From a virus: 41,978 bases of DNA. Each line of letters begins with the position of its first letter. Positions within the stretch are counted from its first letter, which is position 1. Shown piece by piece: positions 17,001 through 24,617 of this stretch. The notes beneath the pieces were generated by a model. It was not told where the DNA came from. It ran no database searches and saw only the letters and a list, made by a program, of their open reading frames with translations. The stretch spans positions 1 through 41,978 of IMG/VR virus record IMGVR_UViG_3300028364_001256; one strand, 5' to 3'. A program made the position numbers and the translations under genes.

Positions 17001-17408
17001 TTTCCAAACCTTTTCAGGATTACCTCTAAGTAGTTGAGATGTATCGAGACTTCCCAGATATTTGGTGCTGATATTCTGTGCTGAGTTCAAAAGCATTTGT
17101 TTACTCAACATAATTAATCCTATTCTAGCAAGTGATGACTGACTGGAACCAAAACTATCTGCAACATTTCCCAATAAATTGGTCTGAGTACTGATATTAT
17201 TATACTGAGGTAAGACATTTAACACGCTTGCAATACCATTGGCTACCTGACCTTTATTTCTAAGAGAAAACGTTTTATTGGTTTCGTATTCATTTTCCAG
17301 ATTATAAATATTACGACTGGCAATCATATCACGATATTCTTCTATCGGAATAAAACTGCCTCTATAATATATATTACCATCAGATAATCTTGAAGGAGTG
17401 TCAGCCAT
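14097..17408 (-). CDS. Large baseplate or tail-hub structural protein
   Basis: This 1103-residue protein lies between the tape measure and the gp53-like wedge protein, where T4 has its tube-cap and tube-initiator genes (48 and 54). A domain around residues 520-600 (GRQMWFPPYNIEINEVAS, then RSAVVSFTLLVDYP) and a C-terminal one (QPICVLRVGDFFHTKVVIES, then PMFANITLQMKLIGGQSLKG) look like the beta-rich, tube-type folds of hub and tube proteins. The N-terminal 500 residues have no match I recognise. A coiled-coil stretch (LTSEQQKNLQDIEDEIRVTT) lies near 860-900. The late motif GTATTTAT stands 15 bases before the start codon. The exact baseplate position is an inference. Confidence 0.6.
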   Translation of the reverse strand: MADTPSRLSDGNIYYRGSFIPIEEYRDMIASRNIYNLENEYETNKTFSLRNKGQVANGIASVLNVLPQYNNISTQTNLLGNVADSFGSSQSSLARIGLIMLSKQMLLNSAQNISTKYLGSLDTSQLLRGNPEKVWKRNIDNRITLKDPKDKTMLEKIAGFGEKYLGVETYDVFGDGNPFTEKDFTTTNAIRNTGEGQLAHYFKNINRNTYKLYNSKDDSQFSQLYLDYSENVGQPIDLNRSQTIRIGKNWFNFNNRLYHPYWNTNLNSDAINAANLEMRANYSGFSMTEVQEYAPSQDYIDDNFGSTSVDRSRGTEDFVGGVSNLSPDNNIVGNLAWGRDGVGEYAEVEIGLKRGDDDDDSGVFDTNKIKTGLLDYTKNLLNATEGRFVDITRKVFKKGENSDVVGFQGSGLWRGNNSVYAQTDIEGELNSAQAGKAGVRQHTTLDPYGKFAKLIRFNGNKVYLGSPESVVHQRVLPRIHPTRNTEGGIDNKNLMFSIENLAIGTIKREKYGVIDDEYGSPIPLSEVGQFAGRQMWFPPYNIEINEVASAKYDSTVMIGRNEPMYNYMNSERSAVVSFTLLVDYPEHVRNIQTNNLNGKHKAIADFFAFGGDPLPDEVVVETLEKKLKDLENQKPEVTGLDDPAEPPTISTREVKIFFPNDEPNSGNVTTIVDIMYKDPEHYEIIKNFGSSDNGNGFGLNENIYFQTGITGSSKETYGLKPFVENFSQYGGDAIGENDQFGTCPLNVNLLDFFSDEQFRKYYNIEISGEASKLYLSANEKAYNEALGNRRVEAAKYLVVRRLANMFGESVARELEQNNIKTFKSTGSFGNSEIGAKPENMHLEDVKRERSATLKFVRNTTPVDKIEKTLTSEQQKNLQDIEDEIRVTTEKLNKAKKNIAENIYKERSKAMLMGTESIEKNEFNPVFHSQTPEDFHRRLTFLHQCTRQGAAKRYDLDRDDNGVLRARNSVFGRQPICVLRVGDFFHTKVVIESVTIDYADAPWDLNPEGFGLQPMFANITLQMKLIGGQSLKGPIDALQNAVSFNYYANSSFTDRGMYARPFEEAEKQQEYMEGVLTTKRDALNSAYDNLINGQNNNNVREGES

Positions 17409-17423
17409 TTCAAACTTTTTTTA

Positions 17424-17431
17424 ATAAATAC
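17424..17431 (-). promoter_or_regulatory. Late-type promoter motif before the large baseplate gene
   Basis: The minus strand reads CGCAAGTATTTATTAAAAAA; the start codon at 17408 follows 15 bases after the motif. It separates the gp53-type operon from the tape measure. Confidence 0.6.
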
Positions 17432-17778
17432 TTGCGTATTGATTTTATTATATATACCTTTACCTTGAGAAAATCTGTATTCGAACCCCGACCCGCTAAT
17501 CCATTTTATATTATCAATACATTATTGGGTAATAATACAATTAATTAAAAATTTTTATATGAAATACAAACTAAGAAAATATAATTCAATTTTAATTGAA
17601 TATAGCTATCCCATTATGTCGAGTTTTTCTTTTTTTCTTTGGAAAGAATGATAAAACGAAGTAAATTTGTTATCGGTTCAAAGAATTGATAATCGTATTG
17701 ATTACTTGGAAACGTGTCAAAGGTACGACTTTTTTTTGACAAATGCAAGAGTTTTTACTAAATCACGGTAAATATTTT
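17432..17778. other. 347-base intergenic region with a host-type promoter, possible small RNA
   Basis: No gene of useful length lies here. The minus strand has a host-type promoter at 17743-17718, and its transcript would cross about 290 bases before reaching the late motif. The region also has a short palindrome, ATTCAATT-TT-AATTGAAT (17583-17600). A 30-codon plus-strand frame at 17561-17653 has no recognisable product. A small RNA or a long leader for the baseplate gene are both possible. Confidence 0.35.
17718..17743 (-). promoter_or_regulatory. Host-type promoter in the long intergenic region
   Basis: The minus strand has TTTG (17743-17740), 14 bases, then TACCTTTG (17725-17718), a full match to the Bacteroidetes -7 box TAnnTTTG. 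The spacer is shorter than the usual 19 bases. No coding frame follows directly, which suggests a non-coding transcript or a second promoter for the baseplate gene at 17408. Confidence 0.4.
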
Positions 17779-20268
17779 TTATTTATTGTTTCTACGGTCT
17801 TCTCTGGCTTGAACAGCTAGTTCGGTATTATAGACTTTACGCATGAATCTATTACCATCGATATTCAATGTAACGGTGTTTTCAAGATTCACACTACTTT
17901 TATCAAATTCTACTCGAAGTGGTTTACTCATTAAATCAGCAAGTCCATCAATTGCACTGTTTCTTCTGAGTTTAACACCACTAATGGTTTTAATTGCATC
18001 GGCTATTCTTTCATAATCCGCAGCACTACCACTAAGTCCTTCTTTAATATTTTTTAATGAATCACCTACGGTTGCGAGTTCTGGTGCACTTTTTGCCATT
18101 CTTCTCAATACCATAGAAAGTCCAATCGCTGATGGGAGTGTTATTGCTGCTGCACCGAGACTAGCAGCTATTCCCACAATACCCCCGCTTATTTTCATCA
18201 TATCGTCCCCAGCACCTTTACTGGATTCAAACATTTCACCAAAACCCTTTGCCATGAAACCAATACCAGCAGCAGCGATACCCACTGCACCCCCTACCAT
18301 AAGAAGTGCTGCACCGAGAGCCAAGAGCGGACCGGCTGCTGGAGCAGCAACGGCAGCAACCAATGCAATACCAATAGCAGCAAGTGGAAATGTAACTGCC
18401 ATTGTTGTGGCTATTTTTTGTAGATTTTCAGCTTGTTCGGGTGTTAATTTACTCATGGAATCCGCTAATTCACTCAGACCTTTGGCAGCAAGCATGATAC
18501 CCGCTCCAGCACCTGCCATTGCAGCACCTGCTCCAGCCCCCGCTCCAAGTGCTTGCATTCCTTTAGCTTTACGAAGACCAGCAGCTCCTTTACGTACCAT
18601 ACCTGTTTTAGTGAAATCGGAACCGGGTACACCAGCAGCCATTCCACCTGCCTTACCAGCAGTACCTGAAAATTTTTGAGCAACAGACGCTTTTAATGCT
18701 CCAGCTGTAATATTTAATGCTGCGGTTACGCCTTTCCATAATAATGCAGCAGCAACTAATTTTCTCGCTATTGAAGCAAGAGGTTTTTCGGATTGCATGA
18801 ATTTCGCAATTCCTTCAGTGAATTTAATTATGACATCCCTATTATTTTTAACCCATTCATTTAAATTACGTAATGCAGGTACGAGTGTTGATTTGAGTTC
18901 GTTAAGCGTGGCTTTAAGAACTTGTTCAAATGTTTGTGCTTCTTCAGCACGTTTTTCTAGTGTTTTTTGTTCGATTGTAAATGTTTTTGCCTGTTCTTTA
19001 GTTAATGCACTGATATTTGTCATGGTTCCAGCGAGGTTTACTTGGAATCGACCAGTTTCTTTATTCATTGCAGCAGCACCTGCAAGTAGTTCCTTTTCTC
19101 TATCACTTAATCCCATTCCTGCAAGTTCTTTTTCGGTAGCAATAATGTCAAATCGTCTTTGTGCGATTTCAAACATCTCATCTTTCGCTATTCCCAGAGA
19201 TTTTGCTACTTGTGTAAGTCTATCACGGTCGGCAGGACTTATGATTTTTTCAAATGTTCCGTCAGCGGTTTTTTTCAACGTATACATCCCCGTGGTCATT
19301 TCACTGATTTTTTCAATCATTTTATCGGGTTCGTTACGAGCTATATATAACCACTGGAACGGGTCCATCTTAGCGAATTCCCCGCCCATTACTTGAAGTT
19401 GTGCACCTAAATCAATAACGTTTTCCAGTCCTCTGGTGGCTTCAGCTACACCAAGTGCGGATTCCATACTAACACGGGTCTTCTCGGCATCTTGTGCCAT
19501 TTTAGCAAAGGAAGCCACACCTTTTTGAAATGTAAATGTGCTGAGTTCTTTGAAGTTATCAGCAACTACTTGAAGTACTTTTGTTGTATTTACACCCATT
19601 CTTTCACTGGTTTCAACAACACCTTGAACGTAATCCATCGTGGATTTAGCATTGAATCCCATGAATTCGAACCGTGCACCGAGTTTAGCTGCTTGTTCAA
19701 CACCGAGACCCGTACCAACACCAATGGCTTCGATATTTTTTAACATATCACCTGTGAGAACATGTGCACGACCAGTTTCATTAGCGAAGGTAGATATAAT
19801 TGTCGCAGCATCTTCAAGACCACCACCTAATCTACTCATAAAACCAGCAGATTCTTCAAAACTCTGACGCATGGCAGCAGCTTTAGTCCCTGTAAGTCCA
19901 AGAGTTAGATTTGTAGATTTAATTGCTTTATCTTGTTGTATTAAGAAGTTATAACTCTCTCTTAATGCAGAATTAAATTGTCGTGCTAAATCTATTCTTT
20001 TTTTATACTCTTTATTACCTTTTTTTGTTTCTTCGGTAATATCTTTTTGTTCTTTTTCAATTTCGGAAAGCAGTTCGATTTCTTCTTTAGTAAGTTCATT
20101 ACCTTTGAGAAGTAATTGATTAATAAGTTCCTGATTGTTCTTATAGATTTGTTGTTCCGCTGCTCGTTTACTTTCTTCAGTAAGTATACCCTTACGAAGT
20201 GTTAACGATTCTCGTAACGCATTATTTTCATCTTTAAGTCCTTTTATTAAATCATCTCTATCAGCCAT
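17779..20268 (-). CDS. Tail tape measure protein
   Basis: The 829-residue protein begins with about 110 residues of charged coiled coil (EESKRAAEQQIYKNNQEL, then EKEQKDITEETKKGNKEY). A helical middle follows with repeated Gln, Glu and Ala. Residues of about 530-720 are long Ala/Gly-rich hydrophobic stretches (GAGAGAAMAGAGAGIMLAA, GPLLALGAALLMVGGAVGI). This layout, and a position directly after the gp26-like hub gene, is typical of tape measures of contractile tails, which fix tail length and later pass into the cell envelope. The late motif lies 18 bases before the start, behind a terminator hairpin. Confidence 0.88.
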   Translation of the reverse strand: MADRDDLIKGLKDENNALRESLTLRKGILTEESKRAAEQQIYKNNQELINQLLLKGNELTKEEIELLSEIEKEQKDITEETKKGNKEYKKRIDLARQFNSALRESYNFLIQQDKAIKSTNLTLGLTGTKAAAMRQSFEESAGFMSRLGGGLEDAATIISTFANETGRAHVLTGDMLKNIEAIGVGTGLGVEQAAKLGARFEFMGFNAKSTMDYVQGVVETSERMGVNTTKVLQVVADNFKELSTFTFQKGVASFAKMAQDAEKTRVSMESALGVAEATRGLENVIDLGAQLQVMGGEFAKMDPFQWLYIARNEPDKMIEKISEMTTGMYTLKKTADGTFEKIISPADRDRLTQVAKSLGIAKDEMFEIAQRRFDIIATEKELAGMGLSDREKELLAGAAAMNKETGRFQVNLAGTMTNISALTKEQAKTFTIEQKTLEKRAEEAQTFEQVLKATLNELKSTLVPALRNLNEWVKNNRDVIIKFTEGIAKFMQSEKPLASIARKLVAAALLWKGVTAALNITAGALKASVAQKFSGTAGKAGGMAAGVPGSDFTKTGMVRKGAAGLRKAKGMQALGAGAGAGAAMAGAGAGIMLAAKGLSELADSMSKLTPEQAENLQKIATTMAVTFPLAAIGIALVAAVAAPAAGPLLALGAALLMVGGAVGIAAAGIGFMAKGFGEMFESSKGAGDDMMKISGGIVGIAASLGAAAITLPSAIGLSMVLRRMAKSAPELATVGDSLKNIKEGLSGSAADYERIADAIKTISGVKLRRNSAIDGLADLMSKPLRVEFDKSSVNLENTVTLNIDGNRFMRKVYNTELAVQAREDRRNNK

Positions 20269-20286
20269 CCGATTTCCGTGTTTTAT

Positions 20287-20294
20287 ATAAATAC
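20287..20294 (-). promoter_or_regulatory. Late-type promoter motif before the tape measure gene
   Basis: The minus strand reads TTTTGTATTTATATAAAA; the tape measure ATG at 20268 is 18 bases further on. The motif directly follows the terminator hairpin at 20298-20325. Confidence 0.6.
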
Positions 20295-20297
20295 AAA

Positions 20298-20325
20298 AGA
20301 CCGAGATTTTTTATGGTCTCGGTCT
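20298..20325 (-). terminator. Terminator between gp26-like gene and tape measure
   Basis: AGACCGAGA (20298-20306) and TCTCGGTCT (20317-20325) form a perfect 9-bp stem followed on the minus strand by TTTTG. The stop codon of the frameshift extension (20311-20313) lies in its loop. It ends the gp26-like transcript just before the late motif of the tape measure gene. Confidence 0.75.
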
Positions 20326-20520
20326 GAAATTGTTTTTACTATGTTCTTTTTCTCTCATTTTTTCGATTTCCTCGTATTCTTTCTCAAGTAAAAACAGGAA
20401 ATGTCGTCTACGATAAATCGGAAGACGTTCAACATAATCGGCTTGAAACTTAGCGTGTTTAGTTAGGATGAAAATCTCTTCATCAACTAATTTTTTATAT
20501 TCACCCGCTAAGTGCTTGGG
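20311..20520 (-). CDS. -1 frame extension of the gp26-like protein (no start codon of its own)
   Basis: This frame encodes 69 residues beginning PKHLAGEYKKLVDEEIF, then HAKFQADYVERLPIYRRRHF and a charged C-terminus EKMREKEHSKNN. It has no ATG, GTG or TTG in the open part upstream. It joins the gp26-like gene in the -1 frame exactly at a run of nine T residues (plus-strand A at 20521-20529). Slipping back one base there gives ...DFFFPKHLAG..., so the longer product would have about 387 residues. The helical, charged sequence looks like a real protein. It is probably made only as a fusion, like the GT extension of tail assembly chaperones. Confidence 0.75.
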   Translation of the reverse strand, partial: PKHLAGEYKKLVDEEIFILTKHAKFQADYVERLPIYRRRHFLFLLEKEYEEIEKMREKEHSKNNFRPRP

Positions 20521-21464
20521 AAAAAAAAATCTATGCCGATACTTAGTTGGGTGTTAAACGTATAGCCGTCAGGAGCCGTGAATTTATAATCCATATCAAC
20601 ATCAGGACTAACATCGAGAATTTTTTTTCTGATTGTCAGGGCATCAAGTGCTGGCATTACATCAACAAATTTATTGATATAAGTTGGGTCGGTTTTTTCA
20701 CCTATACCAACAATATGTGCCTTGAGTTTCATAGTGTTATAGTCATTATATTCCAAATTCATAGCTTCTTTATGTGCTTCGGCTTGTTTAAATAACATGT
20801 TTTCCTCACCACTTGTTAGAAGTCTGAATCTAACGTTTTTCTTACGCATGGGAATCTCAACATTAAAACATTTGTTGTCATCGGGTAATTCCTTGGGTTG
20901 TTTATATCTTAATTTAAGTAAATCGACTTTGGTTTGAAATTGTTTACCTGTTCTGGGGTCGGTGACCTGAACACTGTATTCATGACCGTAACTCGAACTA
21001 CGTAAAAACAATAAAATAGCGTTTCTATCGCCAGATAATAAATCGTCTGGATTAATACCTTTGGTTTTAATTTTTCTTTTAAGTAGGACATCGAGAACCG
21101 TTCCGTTTTCAATAAGTGAAGGAGTTGTCAGTAAGTCCTCGTCTTTTGAGGTCATGTATTCCACGTTTACTTCGGAAATTCCGTGATTATAATATAATCC
21201 CTTAGATGGAAGTTTAACGACTTCATAACTCATCATTAGGTCGGGGTCGGTTTCTTTCGACATGGTGTTTTCAAATTCCTTTGGATTAAAATCTCTATTA
21301 CCCGTAGGTAGTGAATCGGCAATTACTTTATCTGGGTCAATAGATTGTGGTGATGCTGGTGGTAAATTACCTTCATTACGCATTTCTTTGTATTTTTTTA
21401 ATACATCAGCAATGGGTTCTTTCTTAGGTGGAACTCCTTGTTGTTCTTGCATTTCTTTGTCCAT
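20508..21464 (-). CDS. Baseplate hub / tail assembly protein, T4 gp26-like
   Basis: The 318-residue protein has the pattern of the T4 baseplate family that includes gp26: VVKLPSKGLYYNHGISEV, then EYMTSKDEDLLTTPSLIENG, LLSGDRNAILLFLRSSSYG and EYSVQVTDPRTGK. The first 75 residues are proline- and charge-rich and look flexible. The gene lies directly upstream of the tape measure, the usual place for tail assembly chaperones. Its last codons are GAT TTT TTT TTC CCA AGC ACT TAG, a T9 slippery site leading into a -1 frame extension of 69 residues. The late motif lies 37 bases before the start. Confidence 0.8.
   Translation of the reverse strand: MDKEMQEQQGVPPKKEPIADVLKKYKEMRNEGNLPPASPQSIDPDKVIADSLPTGNRDFNPKEFENTMSKETDPDLMMSYEVVKLPSKGLYYNHGISEVNVEYMTSKDEDLLTTPSLIENGTVLDVLLKRKIKTKGINPDDLLSGDRNAILLFLRSSSYGHEYSVQVTDPRTGKQFQTKVDLLKLRYKQPKELPDDNKCFNVEIPMRKKNVRFRLLTSGEENMLFKQAEAHKEAMNLEYNDYNTMKLKAHIVGIGEKTDPTYINKFVDVMPALDALTIRKKILDVSPDVDMDYKFTAPDGYTFNTQLSIGIDFFFPST
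20521..20529 (-). other. T9 slippery site for probable -1 frameshift
   Basis: On the minus strand the zero frame reads GAT TTT TTT TTC CCA. The heptamer T TTT TTT fits the X XXY YYZ rule for -1 slipping by the ribosome, and a run of nine T could also cause polymerase slippage. The zero frame stops four codons later; the -1 frame is open for 70 codons. Confidence 0.7.
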
Positions 21465-21501
21465 ATTATAAAATTTTATAGTTTATTATTGTTTTTCAAT
21501 G

Positions 21502-21509
21502 ATAAATAC
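21502..21509 (-). promoter_or_regulatory. Late-type promoter motif before the gp26-like gene
   Basis: The minus strand reads TTATAGTATTTATCATTG. The gene starts 37 bases further at 21464. phoH diverges from here on the other strand and has no clear copy of this motif, as expected for a non-late gene. Confidence 0.6.
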
Positions 21510-21626
21510 TATAAAAAAAATTTTCGTCAGGGTTTCAAGATTTTTAACTAAAACACGTATTAGTAGTTGTAAGCATAAAGTTATTTTTTAATAAAAATTG
21601 AATTAAAGCAATACTTTAAATGAAAT

Positions 21627-22439
21627 ATGGGAAGAGATAGATTTAAGGATGAAAAAGATTATAATGAAATGATTATGGTTAATAGTGGAGAAGAAATTAG
21701 ATTGATTAAATCCATGATAAATAAAATCATACCAAATGATTTAAAAATAAAAGCAGCGAATGACAGTCAAATCGCATTAATAAAATCGATTAAAAGCAAT
21801 GAAATCACGATTTGTGCAGGACCGGCAGGGACTGGAAAAACCTTTGTTGCAATGGGTATCGCTTTAAATCTCTTGAAGAAATCAACGAATCGCTTCAAGA
21901 AAATATATTTAGTAAAATCAGTGAAACCGCTTAAGGACGAAGAAGTTGGTTTTCTGCCCGGTGATATTCAAGAAAAAATTGAACCCGCAATGTGGAGTTT
22001 TTATCTCAATATGGAGAAGGTGGTAACTGATGCTTCACTTAAACAATTGGTTGAGAAAGACATCGTGAGACCAGCACCACTTGCGTTTATTAGGGGTGCG
22101 AGTCTCGATGACTGTATTATTATTGCCGATGAAATGCAAAACGTGACATTTGATAATTCCAGAACGCTTTTAACTAGAATCGGTAGTAACGCCAAAATTA
22201 TTTTACTTGGTGACACGAATCAAATCGACATGAGAAATAAAGACGATAGTTCATTGGAAATTCTTTTGGATTTGTTTCGGGAAACCCAGAGTATGGGTGT
22301 GATTAAAATGAGTGATGAAGACACGAACATAAGAAATCCCCTGATTAGCGTGATTGAGAAAAAATATAAAGAATATATTGAAGTCAATAAACCAAATAAT
22401 AACGGCAACGGCAGAAAAAAACAAAGATTAAATGACTGA
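21627..22439 (+). CDS. phoH: PhoH-like ATPase
   Basis: The 270-residue protein has the P-loop GPAGTGKT at 65-72, then VKSVKPLKDEEVGFLPGD, which is characteristic of PhoH, the Walker B segment CIIIADEMQN and the sensor stretch KIILLGDTNQID. PhoH proteins are RNA/DNA-helicase-like ATPases and are frequent in marine and T4-like phages, where their role is not settled. An ATG seven bases upstream (21620) opens only a six-codon frame, so 21627 is the start. The stop overlaps the next gene by 8 bases. Confidence 0.9.
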   Translation: MGRDRFKDEKDYNEMIMVNSGEEIRLIKSMINKIIPNDLKIKAANDSQIALIKSIKSNEITICAGPAGTGKTFVAMGIALNLLKKSTNRFKKIYLVKSVKPLKDEEVGFLPGDIQEKIEPAMWSFYLNMEKVVTDASLKQLVEKDIVRPAPLAFIRGASLDDCIIIADEMQNVTFDNSRTLLTRIGSNAKIILLGDTNQIDMRNKDDSSLEILLDLFRETQSMGVIKMSDEDTNIRNPLISVIEKKYKEYIEVNKPNNNGNGRKKQRLND

Positions 22440-22719
22440 CGAAAAGAAAATATTGGTGTTTTACATTGGAGTGGCTGGTATTCGTAGTGAAGACCTTCAG
22501 GACTTCGTACAGAGGGTTTCACAGCGCATAACTCCAAGCACATTTGAAGGAGAGATATTAATGATACCGACTCAAAGCACTGACACTAGAGTAGAATGTG
22601 TAAATCCCGTATATATCACAGATAAGGAATTAATAAAAAAACATACTGACCTCATGCAAGAACTACAGGTTGAACTCAGACATCAGGTCGCAGAATTAAA
22701 GGAGAATAGTAATGAGTAA
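22432..22719 (+). CDS. Small phage protein of unknown function
   Basis: The 95-residue protein starts KKILVFYIGVAGIRSEDLQD and ends in a helical, charged tail (LMQELQVELRHQVAELKENS). A beta strand followed by a helix and a segment EILMIPTQSTDTRVECVNP suggest a small alpha/beta fold. It overlaps phoH by 8 bases and the next gene by 8, so translation is coupled through the operon. A Shine-Dalgarno-like AAAGGAG lies in its 3' end before the next start. I do not recognise a family. Confidence 0.6.
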   Translation: MTDEKKILVFYIGVAGIRSEDLQDFVQRVSQRITPSTFEGEILMIPTQSTDTRVECVNPVYITDKELIKKHTDLMQELQVELRHQVAELKENSNE

Positions 22720-23455
22720 ATTAAATGTTGGTATCGATATCAACGAAATATTGAGAGCCAGATGGCTACAATTTGATAGGTATTACGCACAGGAATTCGG
22801 TGAAGACGATGAGGAAGTACCTGCATCATATACCTATGATTTTTTTAATACATATAATTGGGAAGACACAGTGGAAACCGTTAAGGAATTACGTGAACCC
22901 GATGATATGCCAGACGACATCAATCCAATACATTATCAGGTCGATAAAGAAGGTGATGCGGATGCCGATGCTTTTTTATTTAAGAAAGCCGAACAACTAA
23001 AATTAACTGCACGTGAGGTATATAATCGTTTTATGTATCAGGACTTTCTGTTTGAAATACACGGCAGTGCACCAATTATGTATAGAAACATGGATGTTGA
23101 CGTTAATAACTTCTTAATGAAATACGAGGACACCGTAGATTTTACCGTGATTTCGGTAGAAAACAGATTCAGTATTCCACCTACGCTTTTCTTCCTAAGT
23201 AAGATACAGTCAAGATTCAAAAACTACATTTTTGTTGACAAGTCTCTGGACATGTGGAAACACGTGGATGTGCTGATTACAACAGACCCTGAAATCCTTA
23301 AAATGGGTGTGCCTTGGGGTAAGAAATTAATAAAACTTAATAGACCCTATAACGAAAACATAGAGAAGGGTACTATGGAAGCACTTCAAATCAAAGATTT
23401 GATTGAAGACAAGAAATTTCAAAAAATAATAAAATATAAAAATAAAAAGAAATGA
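22712..23455 (+). CDS. HAD-like protein, possible degenerate 5'-nucleotidase
   Basis: The 247-residue protein begins with VGIDINEILRARW, placed like HAD motif I (DxDx[TV]) but with Asn instead of the second Asp. Later stretches fit a HAD core: DFTVISVENRFSIPPTLFFL (motif II area) and IFVDKSLDMWKHVDVLITTD. They recall deoxyribonucleotidase-type HAD proteins of T4-like phages. An insert of about 90 acidic residues carries DKEGDADADAF. Loss of the second aspartate would weaken phosphatase activity, so a binding or structural role is possible. It overlaps the next gene by 4 bases. The family assignment is tentative. Confidence 0.45.
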   Translation: MSKLNVGIDINEILRARWLQFDRYYAQEFGEDDEEVPASYTYDFFNTYNWEDTVETVKELREPDDMPDDINPIHYQVDKEGDADADAFLFKKAEQLKLTAREVYNRFMYQDFLFEIHGSAPIMYRNMDVDVNNFLMKYEDTVDFTVISVENRFSIPPTLFFLSKIQSRFKNYIFVDKSLDMWKHVDVLITTDPEILKMGVPWGKKLIKLNRPYNENIEKGTMEALQIKDLIEDKKFQKIIKYKNKKK

Positions 23456-24594
23456 GTGAAGAATTAAAAAATGCAACACAACAAGCAGAAACAGAACAAG
23501 TAGAACGTGTTAAATCTGCTCTTGAAAAAGTAAAGAATAGGGAATCTAAATTCTTATTTGTTGTACCAGAATCACAGAATCCTGTTGCAAGTATCTATGA
23601 AATATATTTTCACGCAACCGTGGTGAAAAACATGGGGTTTAACGTAAAAATAATGGTAGAAAAAGGAGATTATGTCGTTCCATCGTGGATTGAAAAAGAA
23701 TTAACGGATTTCGAACACGTTTCGATGGCAGACCCGAAGTTAACGGTCGGACCAGAAGACGTTATGATTATTCCAGATGTGTTTTCAAATGTCATGGAAC
23801 AAACAAAAAACCTTCCATGTTTAAGAGTGGGTTTATTACAGTCTGTGGATTACATGATGAATTCGCTGATACCCGGCACCGACTGGGGTGCGTTTGGAAT
23901 TCAAGACGTTATCAGTACATCTCAAACACTTAAAGAATGGGTTGAAACATTTTATGGTCAAGATAAGTTTGACATTAAAACCTATAACATCGGAATTCCA
24001 GAATACTTCAGTAAATCAGATAAGCCTCAGAAACCCGTGATTTCGGTTATTGGTAGAAACGCAAATGAAATTTCGAAATTCGTTAAGCTGTTTTTCATCA
24101 AGTATCCTCAATACAACTGGGTTACATTCGACCCAATGGTAACCAAGAGCAAGCCACCACAGCCAATGAGAAGAGTGGATTTCGCCAAGAGACTCAAAGA
24201 AAATTTTGCAGCCGTATGGGTAGATAGAATTTCGTCTTTTGGTACGTTTCCGTTGGAATGTATGAAATCTGGTACAATTCCGATTTGTCTTAAACCCGAC
24301 ATCATGCCAGAATACATGATTGAAAGGGATGAAGAAGGAAACCCAGTAAAAGCCGTTGAGGGTGCTGGTGTCTGGACAGAAAACTATTATGACCTTCCGA
24401 TATTAACTGGTGAGGTTTTAATTAAATTTCTCGATGATAATATTTCTGATGAGATTTATGTGAAGATGAATTCTGTTGTTGAGAAATATAATCAGAACGA
24501 CAGTGAAACCAGACTAACTGAAATATATAACGGACTACTGGAAAAAAGAGTATCGCTTTTCGAAAAAGCTCTTGAACCAGTTGAAGAAAAATAA
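23452..24594 (+). CDS. Phage glycosyltransferase (GT-B, GT4-like)
   Basis: The 380-residue protein has a GT-B layout. An N-terminal half contains FLFVVPESQNPVASIYEIYF and MIIPDVFSNVM. A C-terminal donor domain holds PVISVIGRNANEISK and AVWVDRISSFGTFPLECMKS, then GTIPICLKPDIMPEYM; the FGTFPLEC...IP segment is the usual nucleotide-sugar site. It starts 4 bases inside the HAD-like gene and precedes a GT2 enzyme, all in an operon ending in the late sigma factor. This is separate from the minus-strand glycan run. It might glycosylate phage DNA, virion proteins or host surface; the sequence does not decide. Confidence 0.72.
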   Translation: MSEELKNATQQAETEQVERVKSALEKVKNRESKFLFVVPESQNPVASIYEIYFHATVVKNMGFNVKIMVEKGDYVVPSWIEKELTDFEHVSMADPKLTVGPEDVMIIPDVFSNVMEQTKNLPCLRVGLLQSVDYMMNSLIPGTDWGAFGIQDVISTSQTLKEWVETFYGQDKFDIKTYNIGIPEYFSKSDKPQKPVISVIGRNANEISKFVKLFFIKYPQYNWVTFDPMVTKSKPPQPMRRVDFAKRLKENFAAVWVDRISSFGTFPLECMKSGTIPICLKPDIMPEYMIERDEEGNPVKAVEGAGVWTENYYDLPILTGEVLIKFLDDNISDEIYVKMNSVVEKYNQNDSETRLTEIYNGLLEKRVSLFEKALEPVEEK

Positions 24595-24617
24595 TAAGAA
24601 CTTTAAATAAGAAACAA

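Noticed and set aside
17480-17510. A GTTCGAAT-like string on the minus strand that resembles a tRNA T-loop
   Set aside because: The bases on either side do not pair into a T-stem, and no acceptor or anticodon stem can be built around it.
17561-17653. A 30-codon plus-strand frame in the long intergenic region
   Set aside because: It is short, low in complexity, has no homology that I recognise and lies against the direction of the neighbouring genes.
18254-18679. A 141-codon plus-strand frame rich in Ala and Pro opposite the tape measure
   Set aside because: It mirrors the Ala/Gly-rich hydrophobic part of the tape measure gene, so it is a shadow of that coding bias.
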